Shown piece by piece: positions 15,956 through 23,782 of a stretch of 64,000 nucleotides of DNA. Both the position numbers and the translations under genes were made by a program. The stretch's first letter is position 1, and each line of letters opens with the position of its first letter. This stretch comes from Marinibaculum sp040216765 (GTDB taxonomy: Bacteria > Pseudomonadota > Alphaproteobacteria > Ferrovibrionales > Ferrovibrionaceae): contig JAVJON010000029.1 of NCBI GenBank assembly GCA_040216765.1, positions 62,001-126,000 on the forward strand. Direction: 5' to 3'. The notes under the pieces are model-generated. The model was not told the DNA's origin and did not search any database. It saw nothing but the letters and a program-made list of their open reading frames with translations.

Positions 15956-15994
15956 AAAGTTGTTCCGGCCGACCCATCCCGGAAGGATTGCCAG

Positions 15995-16798
15995 ATGCAA
16001 GTCGAGACCATGACCGCTGCCATCGACACCGCCGCCGCCCGCGACGCCTTCTGGCACGACTGGGTGCGGCGCTATCGCCGCGACGGCCATGTCACAGTGC
16101 CGGCGCTGTTCGCGCCGGTGCTGATGCAGGGCGCGATCGCCGACGCGATGGCGTGGAGCGCGACCTTCCTGGACGAGCTCGACGAGGCGAAGCGGGCCTG
16201 GTACCTCGACACCGCCGCCAGCCGGGCCGAGGCGCAGTCGATGGTGCTGCGCAAGCTGGACAATCCCCACGCCAACCGGCCGTTCTTCCGCAAGCTGGCG
16301 GCGCACCGGCCGCTGCTGGACTGCGTGGAGACCCTGATCGGCTGCGGCGTCAGCGCCTATTTCAGCCAGATCTTCTTCAAGCCGCCGCATGGCGGCGGGC
16401 CGAAGCCGGTGCACCAGGACAATTACTACTTCGGCCCCAGCGACCCGGAGGGCATGGTCACCGCCTGGATCGCGCTGGAGGATGCCGATGCGGAGAATGG
16501 CTGCCTGTCCTATGCCGATGGCAGCCACCTGAACGGCGTGCTGCCGCACGAGGCGCCGGCCGACCGCCCCTACGACCTGCAGATCCCGCCCGCGCTGACC
16601 GCGGCGCAGGCGATGACCCCCGCCCCGGTGCCGGCCGGCGGGGTGAGCTTCCACCACGGCGGCACCTGGCACCAGTCCGGCGACAACCAGTCCAGCCGCT
16701 GGCGGCGCGCCTGCGCGATCCACTATGTCAGCAACGGCAACCGCTTCGCGACGCCGGCCCTGCCCTATGACGACAGCCTGGTGCTGCGCCTGACATAG
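15995..16798 (+). CDS. Phytanoyl-CoA dioxygenase-family (Fe(II)/2-oxoglutarate) oxygenase
   Basis: A 267-residue double-stranded beta-helix oxygenase. Iron ligands are His140 and Asp142 (PVHQDNYYF) and His226 (GTWHQSGDN), with Arg235/Arg237 nearby to bind 2-oxoglutarate. Start ATG 15995 follows GGAAGG at 15981-15986; the upstream in-frame start at 15920 would include the operator. Members hydroxylate fatty acyl-CoA, osmolytes or secondary metabolites, and substrate cannot be read from sequence. Shared regulation with an importer and a MetE-like protein suggests it oxidises the imported compound or a derivative. Confidence 0.85.
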   Translation: MQVETMTAAIDTAAARDAFWHDWVRRYRRDGHVTVPALFAPVLMQGAIADAMAWSATFLDELDEAKRAWYLDTAASRAEAQSMVLRKLDNPHANRPFFRKLAAHRPLLDCVETLIGCGVSAYFSQIFFKPPHGGGPKPVHQDNYYFGPSDPEGMVTAWIALEDADAENGCLSYADGSHLNGVLPHEAPADRPYDLQIPPALTAAQAMTPAPVPAGGVSFHHGGTWHQSGDNQSSRWRRACAIHYVSNGNRFATPALPYDDSLVLRLT

Positions 16799-17338
16799 GC
16801 GCCCGGTTCTTTCGGAGCCGTGGCGCCGGGTCTGACCCGGTGTGGGGAGGTGCGGCGAGGCTCCACATCGTTCTCCCACAGTCACCACACACAGGGACCC
16901 ATGGCGCAGGCGGCGATGCCGTGCGGCGGCACCGTTCCGTCACGATCCCGGATCGGGTCCACGGCTGTCCGGTTGAGCATGGCCGGCATTCGCTCAAGGC
17001 CGCGACTTTGCCGGGCTTGCGGGACCAGCCGCTGACGCTGGACCGGATGTCCTGGCGTTCCCCCAATCGTCACCACCGCGCTCGTCGCTGTAGTCCATGG
17101 TGCCGCCAGGTTCAATAATGGCCTGATCTTATTGAGCTGCGGCGCGATGGGTTGCCGGGCATCGCCCGGCGACCGGGACAAGCCCGCGCATGACGAAGCT
17201 ATAAAACGCATGAGGCCGGAGAACGGCACTTAACCGGACAGCAGTGGATCAAGTCCGGGATGACCGGTGCGGGGAGGTGCGGCGAGGTCCACCGGAGCCG
17301 TCGCCCCGGTCCAGGCCCGGGTCCGGAAGCGCGCCCGG
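16799..17338. other. 540-bp intergenic region with dispersed GC-rich repeats
   Basis: No convincing gene. It carries two direct copies of a 24-bp element (16837-16860 and 17264-17287, differing at one base) beginning CCGGTG and ending GCGGCGAGG, plus other fragments resembling intergenic repeat debris. Similar phrases recur at 22200-22290. There is no promoter I would defend. A convergent arrangement (phyH on plus, TetR on minus) makes this a 3' end region for both genes. Confidence 0.6.
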
Positions 17339-18001
17339 TCACCCCGCTGCCGGCGGGCGTATCGCCGTGGCGGCGCGCGCCAGGCGCCGGGCCATTGCCT
17401 CCGCCGGTTCCTGCCCGGCCTCGCCGCGCAGCCAGCGGATCACCAGCCACATGATGCCGCCGGCATGCATGGTCAGCATGTCGGCGGGGTCGGCGCCGCT
17501 GCGCCGGGCCGGTGCCGCGAAGGCAGCGGGCAGCAGGCGCGCCGACAGGAAGGCCACCAGCGCATCGAAGAACGCCGCCGTGCCGGCGCCCTCCAGCACC
17601 CGGAGATAGAACGGCCGGTGCGCCAGCAGGTGCCGCAGGATCGGCAGGGCATGGCGCTCGATCCGGTCCTGCACCTCTGCTTCCGTCAACGCGGGCGCAG
17701 ACGGTGCCGGCCCGGGCGCCGTCCCGCCGGGCCGGGCCGGTTCGCGCGGCGGATAGGCCGCCGAGAGCCGTGCCAGCGCGGCGCGCTGTGCAGCCTCCTC
17801 CACGGAGGCGAAATGCTGGTAGAAGGTCGGCCGGGTCACGCCCGCCGCCTTTACCACCCGGGTGATCGAGAGGCCGGCCAGCGGCGCCTCGTCCACCAGC
17901 GCCGTGACCGCCGCGAGAAGCGCATCCAGGCTGCGCAGGAACCGCGGATCGGCGGTTCGGGCGCTCCCGGGCGGCGGGGCAGGGGGGCGGGCAGGCGGCA
18001 T
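17339..18001 (-). CDS. TetR-family regulator divergent from CYP102
   Basis: A 220-residue regulator with a helix-turn-helix near residues 40-75 ('LSITRVVKAAGVTRPTFYQHF') and a helical ligand domain. It is divergent from the P450-reductase fusion gene, with 107 bases between. In Bacillus the CYP102 genes are repressed by adjacent TetR proteins (Bm3R1, FatR) that release DNA when fatty acids bind. The same logic probably holds here. The dyad at 18049-18062 is the likely operator. The Pro-rich N-terminal 15 residues may be dispensable, so the start is moderately certain. Confidence 0.85.
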   Translation of the reverse strand: MPPARPPAPPPGSARTADPRFLRSLDALLAAVTALVDEAPLAGLSITRVVKAAGVTRPTFYQHFASVEEAAQRAALARLSAAYPPREPARPGGTAPGPAPSAPALTEAEVQDRIERHALPILRHLLAHRPFYLRVLEGAGTAAFFDALVAFLSARLLPAAFAAPARRSGADPADMLTMHAGGIMWLVIRWLRGEAGQEPAEAMARRLARAATAIRPPAAG

Positions 18002-18048
18002 CGGCGCTCCGGCGGGCAGGCTTGACGGATCGGCGGCCTGTCATTTAA

Positions 18049-18062
18049 TTTACGAATGTAAA
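18049..18062. promoter_or_regulatory. Operator-like palindrome between TetR and CYP102 genes
   Basis: TTTAC-GAAT-GTAAA is a perfect 5-4-5 inverted repeat inside an AT-rich island (18043-18067) that stands out from very GC-rich surroundings. It is 47 bases before the P450 start and 48 bases before the TetR start, so one dimer could control both genes. Confidence 0.55.
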
Positions 18063-18108
18063 ATAAAGGGCCGGCCGCCACCGGTCAAGCGCGCGAAAGG
18101 GTTCCGCC

Positions 18109-21100
18109 TTGGTCCAGCCCCATCCCGTCCCGCAGCCGCCGACCCGGCCGATCGTCGGCAACCTGCCGCAGGTGGATTCCAACGGCCCGGTGCAGAGCTT
18201 CATGGCACTTGCGCGGGAATATGGCCCGTTCTTCAAGCTGCGCATCATCGACCAGGAGGTCTATGTCGCCAGCTCGCAGGAACTGGTGAACGAACTGTGC
18301 GACGAGAGCCGCTTCAACAAGCGGCTGCACGGGCCGCTGCAGGAGATCCGCGCCTTTGCCGGCGACGGGCTGTTCACCGCCCATAACAGCGAGCCGAACT
18401 GGGCCAAGGCCCACCGCATCCTGATGCCGGCGTTCGGCCCGATCGGGGTGCGCGGCATGTTCGACAGGATGCTCGACATCGCCGACCAGATGTTCCTCCG
18501 GTGGGAGCGCTTCGGGCCCGAAGCGCCGATCGACGTCGCGGACAACATGACCCGGCTGACCCTGGACACCATCGCGCTCTGTGCCTTCGACTACCGCTTC
18601 AACAGCTTCTACAGCGAGGAGATGCACCCCTTCGTCGCGGCGATGGTCGGCGCGCTGGAGGAAGCCGGGCAGCGCGGCCGGCGCATGCCGCCGCTGAACG
18701 CCCTGCTCGTGCACAAGGCCCGGCACTACCGCCGGGACATGGCGCTGATGCAGTCGGTGGCGCAGGACCTGATCGCCGGGCGCCGGCGCGACCCCGACGG
18801 CGCCGCCAGGAACGACCTCCTGAACCTGATGCTGAACGGCACCGACCCGGTGACCGGCGAGGGGCTGAGCGACGAGAATATCGGCTACCAGATGGTCACC
18901 TTCCTGATCGCCGGTCACGAGACCACCAGCGGCCTGCTCTCCTTCGCCACCTGGCTCTTGCTGACGAACCCGGCCGCCCTGGCCAAGGCACGCGGCATCG
19001 TGGACGAGGTGCTGGGCGACGAGATGCCCCGGATCGAGCATCTGGCCCGGCTCCGCCATATCGAGCAGGTGCTGATGGAAAGCCTGCGCCTCTGGCCGAC
19101 CGCCTCGATCTTCGCCGTGAAGCCGCTGGAGCCGACGCTGCTCGGCGGCCGCTACCCGCTGGCGCCGGGCGACACGATCATGATCCTGGAGCCGATGCTG
19201 CACCGCGACCCGGCGGTCTGGGGACCCGATCCGGAGGCCTTCCGGCCCGAGCGCTTCGCGCCGGAGGCGGCGCAGGCCCTGCCGCCCAACGCCTGGAAGC
19301 CGTTCGGCAACGGCGCCCGCGCCTGCATCGGCCGGCCCTTCGCGATGCAGGAGGCGCAGCTCGTGCTGTCGATGATGCTGCAGCGCTTCGACATCGGCCT
19401 CGACGACCCGGGCTATGCGCTGAAGATCCACGAGACCCTGACGATCAAGCCGGAGGGGCTGCGCATCCGCGCCCGGGCGCGGCGCCCCGGCGGCAGCCTG
19501 CGGCGCGCCGCGCAGACGGCCGCCGCCGCGCCTGCGCCGGGCATGGCGGCGCCGGGGGCGCCGCCGCCTGTGGCGCCGGCTGCCGATGCCACCCCCCTGG
19601 CCGTGCTCTACGGCAGCAATACCGGCTCGTCGGAGGCCTTCGCCCGGCGCATCGCCGGCGAGGCCGCGGCGCAGGGTTTCGCCCCCCGGCTGGCCACGAT
19701 GGACGAGGGCATCGACGCCCTGTCCGGCGCGGGCGCGCTGGTGGTCGTCACCGCGTCCTATGAGGGCCAGCCGCCGGACAATGCGCGGCAGTTCCTGGCG
19801 CATCTGGACGGCCTGTCGGAGGGCGCGCTGGCCGGGCTGCGCTTCGCCGTGTTCGGCTGCGGCAACCGGCAATGGGCGCGGACCTGGCAGGAGATCCCGA
19901 AGCGGGTCGATGCGGCGCTGGAGCGGTCCGGCGCCCGGCGCGCGGCGCCGCGTGGCGAGGCCGATTCCGGCGGCGACTTCTTCGGCGCCTTCGATGGCTG
20001 GCATGACGGTCTCTGGCCGCAGCTCGCCGCCGCCTTCGGGCGGGAGGCCGCCGCGCCGGATCCGGGCGCCGGCCTGCAGGTCGCGTTCGTCGCCGCCGCC
20101 CGCGAGGGCACCCTGCGGCTGAACGAACTGCAGGCCGGCACGGTGGTGGAGAACCGCGAGCTGGTCGACATGTCGGCGGCGGGCGCGCGCTCCAAGCGCC
20201 ACCTGGAATTCGCCCTGCCCGAGGGCGCCAGCTACCGCGCCGGCGACTATCTGGCGGTGCTGGCCAGCAACGATGCCGCGACGGTCGGCCGGGCGCTGCG
20301 CCGCTTCGGGTTGAAGGCGGACAGCCAGGTGGTGCTGCAGCAGCCGGAAGACGCGGCCGTGCTGCCCACCGGCCATCCGATCGGCTGCGGCGCGCTCCTG
20401 TCCGACTATGTGGAGCTGGCGCAGCCGGCGACCCGCGCGCAGGTGGCGGCGCTGGCCGCTTGCGCGTCCTGCCCGCCGGAGCGGCAGGAGCTGCAGGCGC
20501 TGGCCGGCGATGCCTACGAGGCCGAGGTGCTGGAGCGGCGCTGCAGCGTGCTGGACCTGCTGGAGCGCTTCGGCTCCTGCGACCTGGCCTTCGGACGCTT
20601 CCTGGAGATGCTGCCGCCGATGCGGGCGCGGCAATACTCGATTTCCTCCTCGCCGCTCTGGCGGGCGGACCATGCCACCCTGACGATCGCCGTGGTCGAT
20701 GCACCCTCCCTGTCCGGCGCCGGCCGCTTCCGCGGCGTCGCCTCCGCCTATCTGGCGCGGCTGCAGCCCGGCGACCGGGTTGCCATCGCGGTGCGCCCGT
20801 CGAAGGCGCTGTTCCGGCCGCCGGAGGATCCGGCGGTGCCGATCGTGATGATCTGCGCCGGCTCCGGCCTGGCGCCGTTCCGCGGCTTCATCCAGGAGCG
20901 CGCGGCGCAGCAGGCGGCGGGCCGCGCCCTGGGGCCGGCGCTGCTGTTCTTCGGCGCCGACCATCCGGACGTGGACTTCCTGTACCGCGACGAGCTGGCG
21001 CGCTGGGAGGCGGAGGGGGTCGTGACCGTGCTGCCGGCCTTCTCCGAGGCGCCGGTCGCGGGGCCCGACGGCGAGATCCGCTTCGTGCAGCACCGGGTCT

Positions 21101-21309
21101 GGGCGGAGCGCGCGCGCATCGCCGCCCTGTTCCGCGACGGCGCGATCGTCTTCGTCTGCGGCGACGGCAAGCATATGGCGCCCGCGGTGCGCGAGACCCT
21201 GATCCGCGCCTACCGCGAGGCGACCGGCGCCGCCGAGGATGCGGCGGCCGCCTGGGCAGAGGCGATGGAGCACCAGCACGGCCGCTATGTCTCCGATATC
21301 TTCGCCTGA
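18109..21309 (+). CDS. Self-sufficient cytochrome P450/NADPH reductase fusion (CYP102 type)
   Basis: This 1066-residue fusion is close in length and order to P450 BM3. P450 domain (1-470): I-helix AGHETT (268-273), ExxR (Glu324-Arg327), haem loop FGNGARACIG with axial Cys406. The BM3 Phe87 equivalent is kept in DGLFTA. Reductase: FMN loop GSNTGSSE (502-509), FAD motif RQYSISSS, NADPH motif GSGLAP (918-923), C-terminal YVSDIFA. All cofactor sites look intact, so it probably hydroxylates medium or long fatty acids or related acyl compounds in the cytosol. Start is TTG at 18109 after AAAGGG. It is probably repressed by the divergent TetR. Confidence 0.93.
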   Translation: MVQPHPVPQPPTRPIVGNLPQVDSNGPVQSFMALAREYGPFFKLRIIDQEVYVASSQELVNELCDESRFNKRLHGPLQEIRAFAGDGLFTAHNSEPNWAKAHRILMPAFGPIGVRGMFDRMLDIADQMFLRWERFGPEAPIDVADNMTRLTLDTIALCAFDYRFNSFYSEEMHPFVAAMVGALEEAGQRGRRMPPLNALLVHKARHYRRDMALMQSVAQDLIAGRRRDPDGAARNDLLNLMLNGTDPVTGEGLSDENIGYQMVTFLIAGHETTSGLLSFATWLLLTNPAALAKARGIVDEVLGDEMPRIEHLARLRHIEQVLMESLRLWPTASIFAVKPLEPTLLGGRYPLAPGDTIMILEPMLHRDPAVWGPDPEAFRPERFAPEAAQALPPNAWKPFGNGARACIGRPFAMQEAQLVLSMMLQRFDIGLDDPGYALKIHETLTIKPEGLRIRARARRPGGSLRRAAQTAAAAPAPGMAAPGAPPPVAPAADATPLAVLYGSNTGSSEAFARRIAGEAAAQGFAPRLATMDEGIDALSGAGALVVVTASYEGQPPDNARQFLAHLDGLSEGALAGLRFAVFGCGNRQWARTWQEIPKRVDAALERSGARRAAPRGEADSGGDFFGAFDGWHDGLWPQLAAAFGREAAAPDPGAGLQVAFVAAAREGTLRLNELQAGTVVENRELVDMSAAGARSKRHLEFALPEGASYRAGDYLAVLASNDAATVGRALRRFGLKADSQVVLQQPEDAAVLPTGHPIGCGALLSDYVELAQPATRAQVAALAACASCPPERQELQALAGDAYEAEVLERRCSVLDLLERFGSCDLAFGRFLEMLPPMRARQYSISSSPLWRADHATLTIAVVDAPSLSGAGRFRGVASAYLARLQPGDRVAIAVRPSKALFRPPEDPAVPIVMICAGSGLAPFRGFIQERAAQQAAGRALGPALLFFGADHPDVDFLYRDELARWEAEGVVTVLPAFSEAPVAGPDGEIRFVQHRVWAERARIAALFRDGAIVFVCGDGKHMAPAVRETLIRAYREATGAAEDAAAAWAEAMEHQHGRYVSDIFA

Positions 21310-21439
21310 GGCGATCGCCCCCCGCGGCGGCCGGCCGGATCGACTGCCCGCTGCCCGGGCGCTACGCTGAGCCTTCGGCACAGCCGGTCGCAGGGGATCG
21401 CAAGGTGGGTTCGTCCGGATGCTCGCGGGAAAGCGCGAG

Positions 21440-21889
21440 ATGAGCAAAAAGGGGCTGGTGGACCGCTTCTGGGATGCCGTCCTCGGCAATCTCGGCGCGC
21501 CGGACCCCGAACCGGCGCCGCCCGACGAGGCGCCTCCCGAACCGCCCGCCGCCGAAGCCGAAGCCGAGGCCGATGCCGCGGCGCCGCCCGGCCGGCCCGG
21601 CTTCGACCAGTGGATGGACGGGCTTGCCGCCACCGATACGGCCATGGAGGCCGCGGCCGGCGCGCTCGACCCCGACGCCTGGGCGAACATGCCGGGCTGC
21701 ACCGACGAGGAGCTTCTGCGGCGGCGAAAACTGGCCCGGCGGATCGCCAAGGTTGTGGTGGAGGCCTACCAGAAGGTCCTTGACGAGAGCGAGGAGGCCA
21801 GGAACCGCGACAAGATCCGGCGGGTGGTGCTCGACGCGCTCGGCGATCCGCAGAACCCGCTGTCGGAGATGTGGGGCCGCAAGCGCTGA
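21440..21889 (+). CDS. Acidic/Pro-rich hypothetical protein
   Basis: A 149-residue protein I do not recognise. Residues 1-20 (MSKKGLVDRFWDAVLGNLG) form a short helix, residues about 20-55 are a low-complexity Pro/Glu/Ala linker, and the C-terminal 75 residues look helical and charged ('EELLRRRKLARRIAKVVVEAYQ'). No signal peptide or membrane helix. I chose ATG 21440, with GAAAGCGCGAG upstream, over ATG 21419. It follows the P450 gene by about 130 bases on the same strand. No functional link can be shown. Confidence 0.6.
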   Translation: MSKKGLVDRFWDAVLGNLGAPDPEPAPPDEAPPEPPAAEAEAEADAAAPPGRPGFDQWMDGLAATDTAMEAAAGALDPDAWANMPGCTDEELLRRRKLARRIAKVVVEAYQKVLDESEEARNRDKIRRVVLDALGDPQNPLSEMWGRKR

Positions 21890-21895
21890 TATTCG

Positions 21896-22186
21896 TCAGG
21901 CCTGCATGCTGTCCCACAGATCCTGCCAGTCCGGATTGCCGGCCTCGATCAGCGCGATCTTCCACGCCCGCCGCCAGCGCTTCATCGTCTTCTCGCGCGC
22001 GATGGCGGTGGAGACCGCGTCATGCCGTTCCGCATGGACCAGCCGCCGGATGCCGTGGCGGCGGGCAAAGCCGCTGCCGCGACCTTCGCGATGCTGCAGG
22101 ACCCGCCGCGCCAGATCCGCGGTCACCCCGGTATAGAGCGTTCCGTTCGGCCGGTTCGCGAGGGTATATACCCATGCACCCGCCAT
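21896..22186 (-). CDS. GIY-YIG nuclease-superfamily protein
   Basis: A 96-residue single-domain protein of the UvrC/YhbQ-like GIY-YIG group. Here the two short motifs read VYTLANRPNGTLYTGVT (the family pattern is YxL...LYxGxT), followed by a conserved 'DLARRVLQHREG' helix and a later 'REKTMKRWRRAWKIALIEAGNPDW' type stretch. Proteins of this size are common, often multi-copy, in Alphaproteobacteria, and their DNA substrate is mostly unknown. It is convergent with the hypothetical gene, with only 6 bases between stops. Confidence 0.9.
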   Translation of the reverse strand: MAGAWVYTLANRPNGTLYTGVTADLARRVLQHREGRGSGFARRHGIRRLVHAERHDAVSTAIAREKTMKRWRRAWKIALIEAGNPDWQDLWDSMQA

Positions 22187-22373
22187 GGTTGCATGGTAAC
22201 GCGGCGGCGCCGTCCCGTCACGCTCCCGGATCGGGGTCCGGGATGACGGGGGGTGGTGAGGTGCGGCCGGGTTCCTTCGGCCACGTCGTCCCGGGCTTGA
22301 CCGGAACCCATGGCGCGGGCGGCGATGCCCGGGTGGTGCGGCCGCCGGGCCCGGGCCCGGCGGCCGGCAGGGC
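22187..22373. other. Intergenic region with repeat fragments
   Basis: No gene is seen. The stretch 22203-22270 contains phrases also found at 16930-16960 and 17260-17290 (for example CCCGGATCGGG and GAGGTGCGGC), indicating scattered intergenic repeat debris. It lies downstream of the binding-protein gene and upstream of the GIY-YIG gene start, both on the minus strand. Confidence 0.45.
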
Positions 22374-23411
22374 CTACATCTTCGGCATCTTCACCGAGGT
22401 GTCGATGAACTCGTTGGTATAGGCGTTCTTCACGTCATAGGGCTGCTTGATCTCGAAATACTTCTCGACCATCGCGTAGTCGTCCGCCATCCGCGAATCC
22501 TCGAAATGGCCGAGGCCGACATTCTGCGAATGCTCGTTGCTCATCAGCTCGGTGACGAGGCCCCAGTTCTGCAGCTCGTTCTCCTGCTTCAGGCCGGTAT
22601 TGGCGGAGACCAGCGCCTCGACGCAGGCCGCACCGTTCTCGACGCAATAGGCGAAGGCCTTCTGGCTGACCTCGACGAAGGTCTTCACCGCGTCCGGATG
22701 CTCCTTGAGGAACGCGCCGTTGGCGATCAGCGAATTGCCGTAGGGGTTCACCCCGACATCCTTCCAGGAGACGAAGCCCATATCGTCGCCGAGCTGGCCC
22801 TGGAAGATGTGGTGGATGTTGTAGAACGAGGTGGTGACGTCGATCGAGCCGGCCTTCAGCGCCGAGAGCTTGGCGTTGGGCTGCACGTTGATCCAGTCCA
22901 CCGAGTCCGGGTCGATGCCGACCGCCTTGGCGAAGACCGGGAACATCGCGCGGGCGGCGTCGGACGGCGGGTTGCCGATCTTCTTGCCGGGGAAGTCCTT
23001 CGGCCCGGTGATGCCGGAGGATTTCAGCCAGTAGAAGCCCTGCGGCGTGTTGGCATAGACGTTCATGATCGCGACGATGTCGGCGCCGGCGCCGATCGCC
23101 GTCAGGACCACGCCCATATCGGCCAGGCCGAGCTGGTTGGCGCCGATGCCGACCCGCTGGGTGGCCAGCTGCGAGCCCTTGCCCTGCTCGATCGTCAGGT
23201 CCAGCCCGGCCTTGTCGTACCAGCCTTCCTGCTTGGCATAGTAGTAGGGCGCGTGATCGCCGCCGGCGATCCAGTTCAGGATGAGGCTGGCCTCGGCCTT
23301 GTCGGCGGCCTGGGCCTGCGGGGCGACCGCGAGGGCCAGCGCCCCGGCCATGACCGCCCCGGCCACCGTGGCCGTCGTCAGGGCAGCCCGAGTGGCGGCA
23401 CGATTAAGCAT
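22374..23411 (-). CDS. ABC transporter substrate-binding protein (NMT1/THI5-like)
   Basis: A 345-residue periplasmic binding protein with a signal peptide (residues 1-35, cleavage after AQA). The mature N-terminus 'LILNWIAGGDHAPYYYAKQEGWYDKAGLDL' is typical of NMT1/THI5-like or SsuA/TauA proteins. Start ATG 23411 follows GGGAGGAAC. Homologues bind pyrimidine precursors, sulfonates or other small organics, and the ligand here is unknown. It is divergent from the ATPase gene with a 371-base intergenic region that holds two copies of the shared operator. The matching permease is the gene at 14407. Confidence 0.9.
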   Translation of the reverse strand: MLNRAATRAALTTATVAGAVMAGALALAVAPQAQAADKAEASLILNWIAGGDHAPYYYAKQEGWYDKAGLDLTIEQGKGSQLATQRVGIGANQLGLADMGVVLTAIGAGADIVAIMNVYANTPQGFYWLKSSGITGPKDFPGKKIGNPPSDAARAMFPVFAKAVGIDPDSVDWINVQPNAKLSALKAGSIDVTTSFYNIHHIFQGQLGDDMGFVSWKDVGVNPYGNSLIANGAFLKEHPDAVKTFVEVSQKAFAYCVENGAACVEALVSANTGLKQENELQNWGLVTELMSNEHSQNVGLGHFEDSRMADDYAMVEKYFEIKQPYDVKNAYTNEFIDTSVKMPKM

Positions 23412-23513
23412 GTTTCTGTTCCTCCCGTGTTGCGTCGGTTGCGGCCCGGAGCCTGTGCAAGGCACGCCTTCTACCATCCGGCGCGCGGCGGGGGCCATGT
23501 CAGGGTGCAGAAG

Positions 23514-23527
23514 TAACCGTCTGGTTA
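23514..23527. promoter_or_regulatory. TetR-type operator, site 3 (binding-protein promoter)
   Basis: TAACC-GTCT-GGTTA is a perfect 5-4-5 palindrome, the best copy of the TAACY-N4-RGTTA motif in this window. It is positioned to control the minus-strand binding-protein gene. Confidence 0.6.
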
Positions 23528-23653
23528 TTTGATTGTCGGTTTCGGCGGCAGGGCTTGTCAATTCGCCTCGCCGGTGGCATCCGGGACCGGCGGCGCGCGG
23601 CGGCGCGCGCCTGCCGGGCCGGTTGACGCGTCTGGCGCTTTGTGTTGCTCTTG

Positions 23654-23667
23654 TAACCAACCAGTTA
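23654..23667. promoter_or_regulatory. TetR-type operator, site 4 (ATPase-gene promoter)
   Basis: TAACC-AACC-AGTTA matches TAACY-N4-RGTTA fully. It sits between candidate -35 TTGCTC (23645-23650) and -10 ACTAAT (23667-23672), the classical place for a repressor that blocks RNA polymerase. Confidence 0.6.
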
Positions 23668-23782
23668 CTAATCCGGGCACCTCCCGCCGCCGCGACGGCC
23701 GGCCGGCGCATGCCGGGCATTGGCAGCTGGCGGATGGGGCAACCGGGGCACGGCAAGATGCCCGCAGGCAGGGAGGACGGCC

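Larger units (their letters stand above)
23412..23782. promoter_or_regulatory. Divergent control region of binding-protein and ATPase genes
   Basis: A 371-base region with no gene. Two operator-like palindromes (23514-23527 and 23654-23667) lie about 100 bases before the binding-protein start and about 115 bases before the ATPase start, one for each direction. Reading rightward, TTGCTC (23645-23650) and ACTAAT (23667-23672) with 16 bases between would place the second palindrome exactly between -35 and -10. Confidence 0.45.

Noticed and set aside
18085..21750. A 1221-codon open frame on the minus strand opposite the P450 fusion
   Set aside because: Typical shadow of a GC-rich gene: composition Arg/Gln/Ala-rich with no domain, while the plus strand encodes a complete CYP102 fusion.
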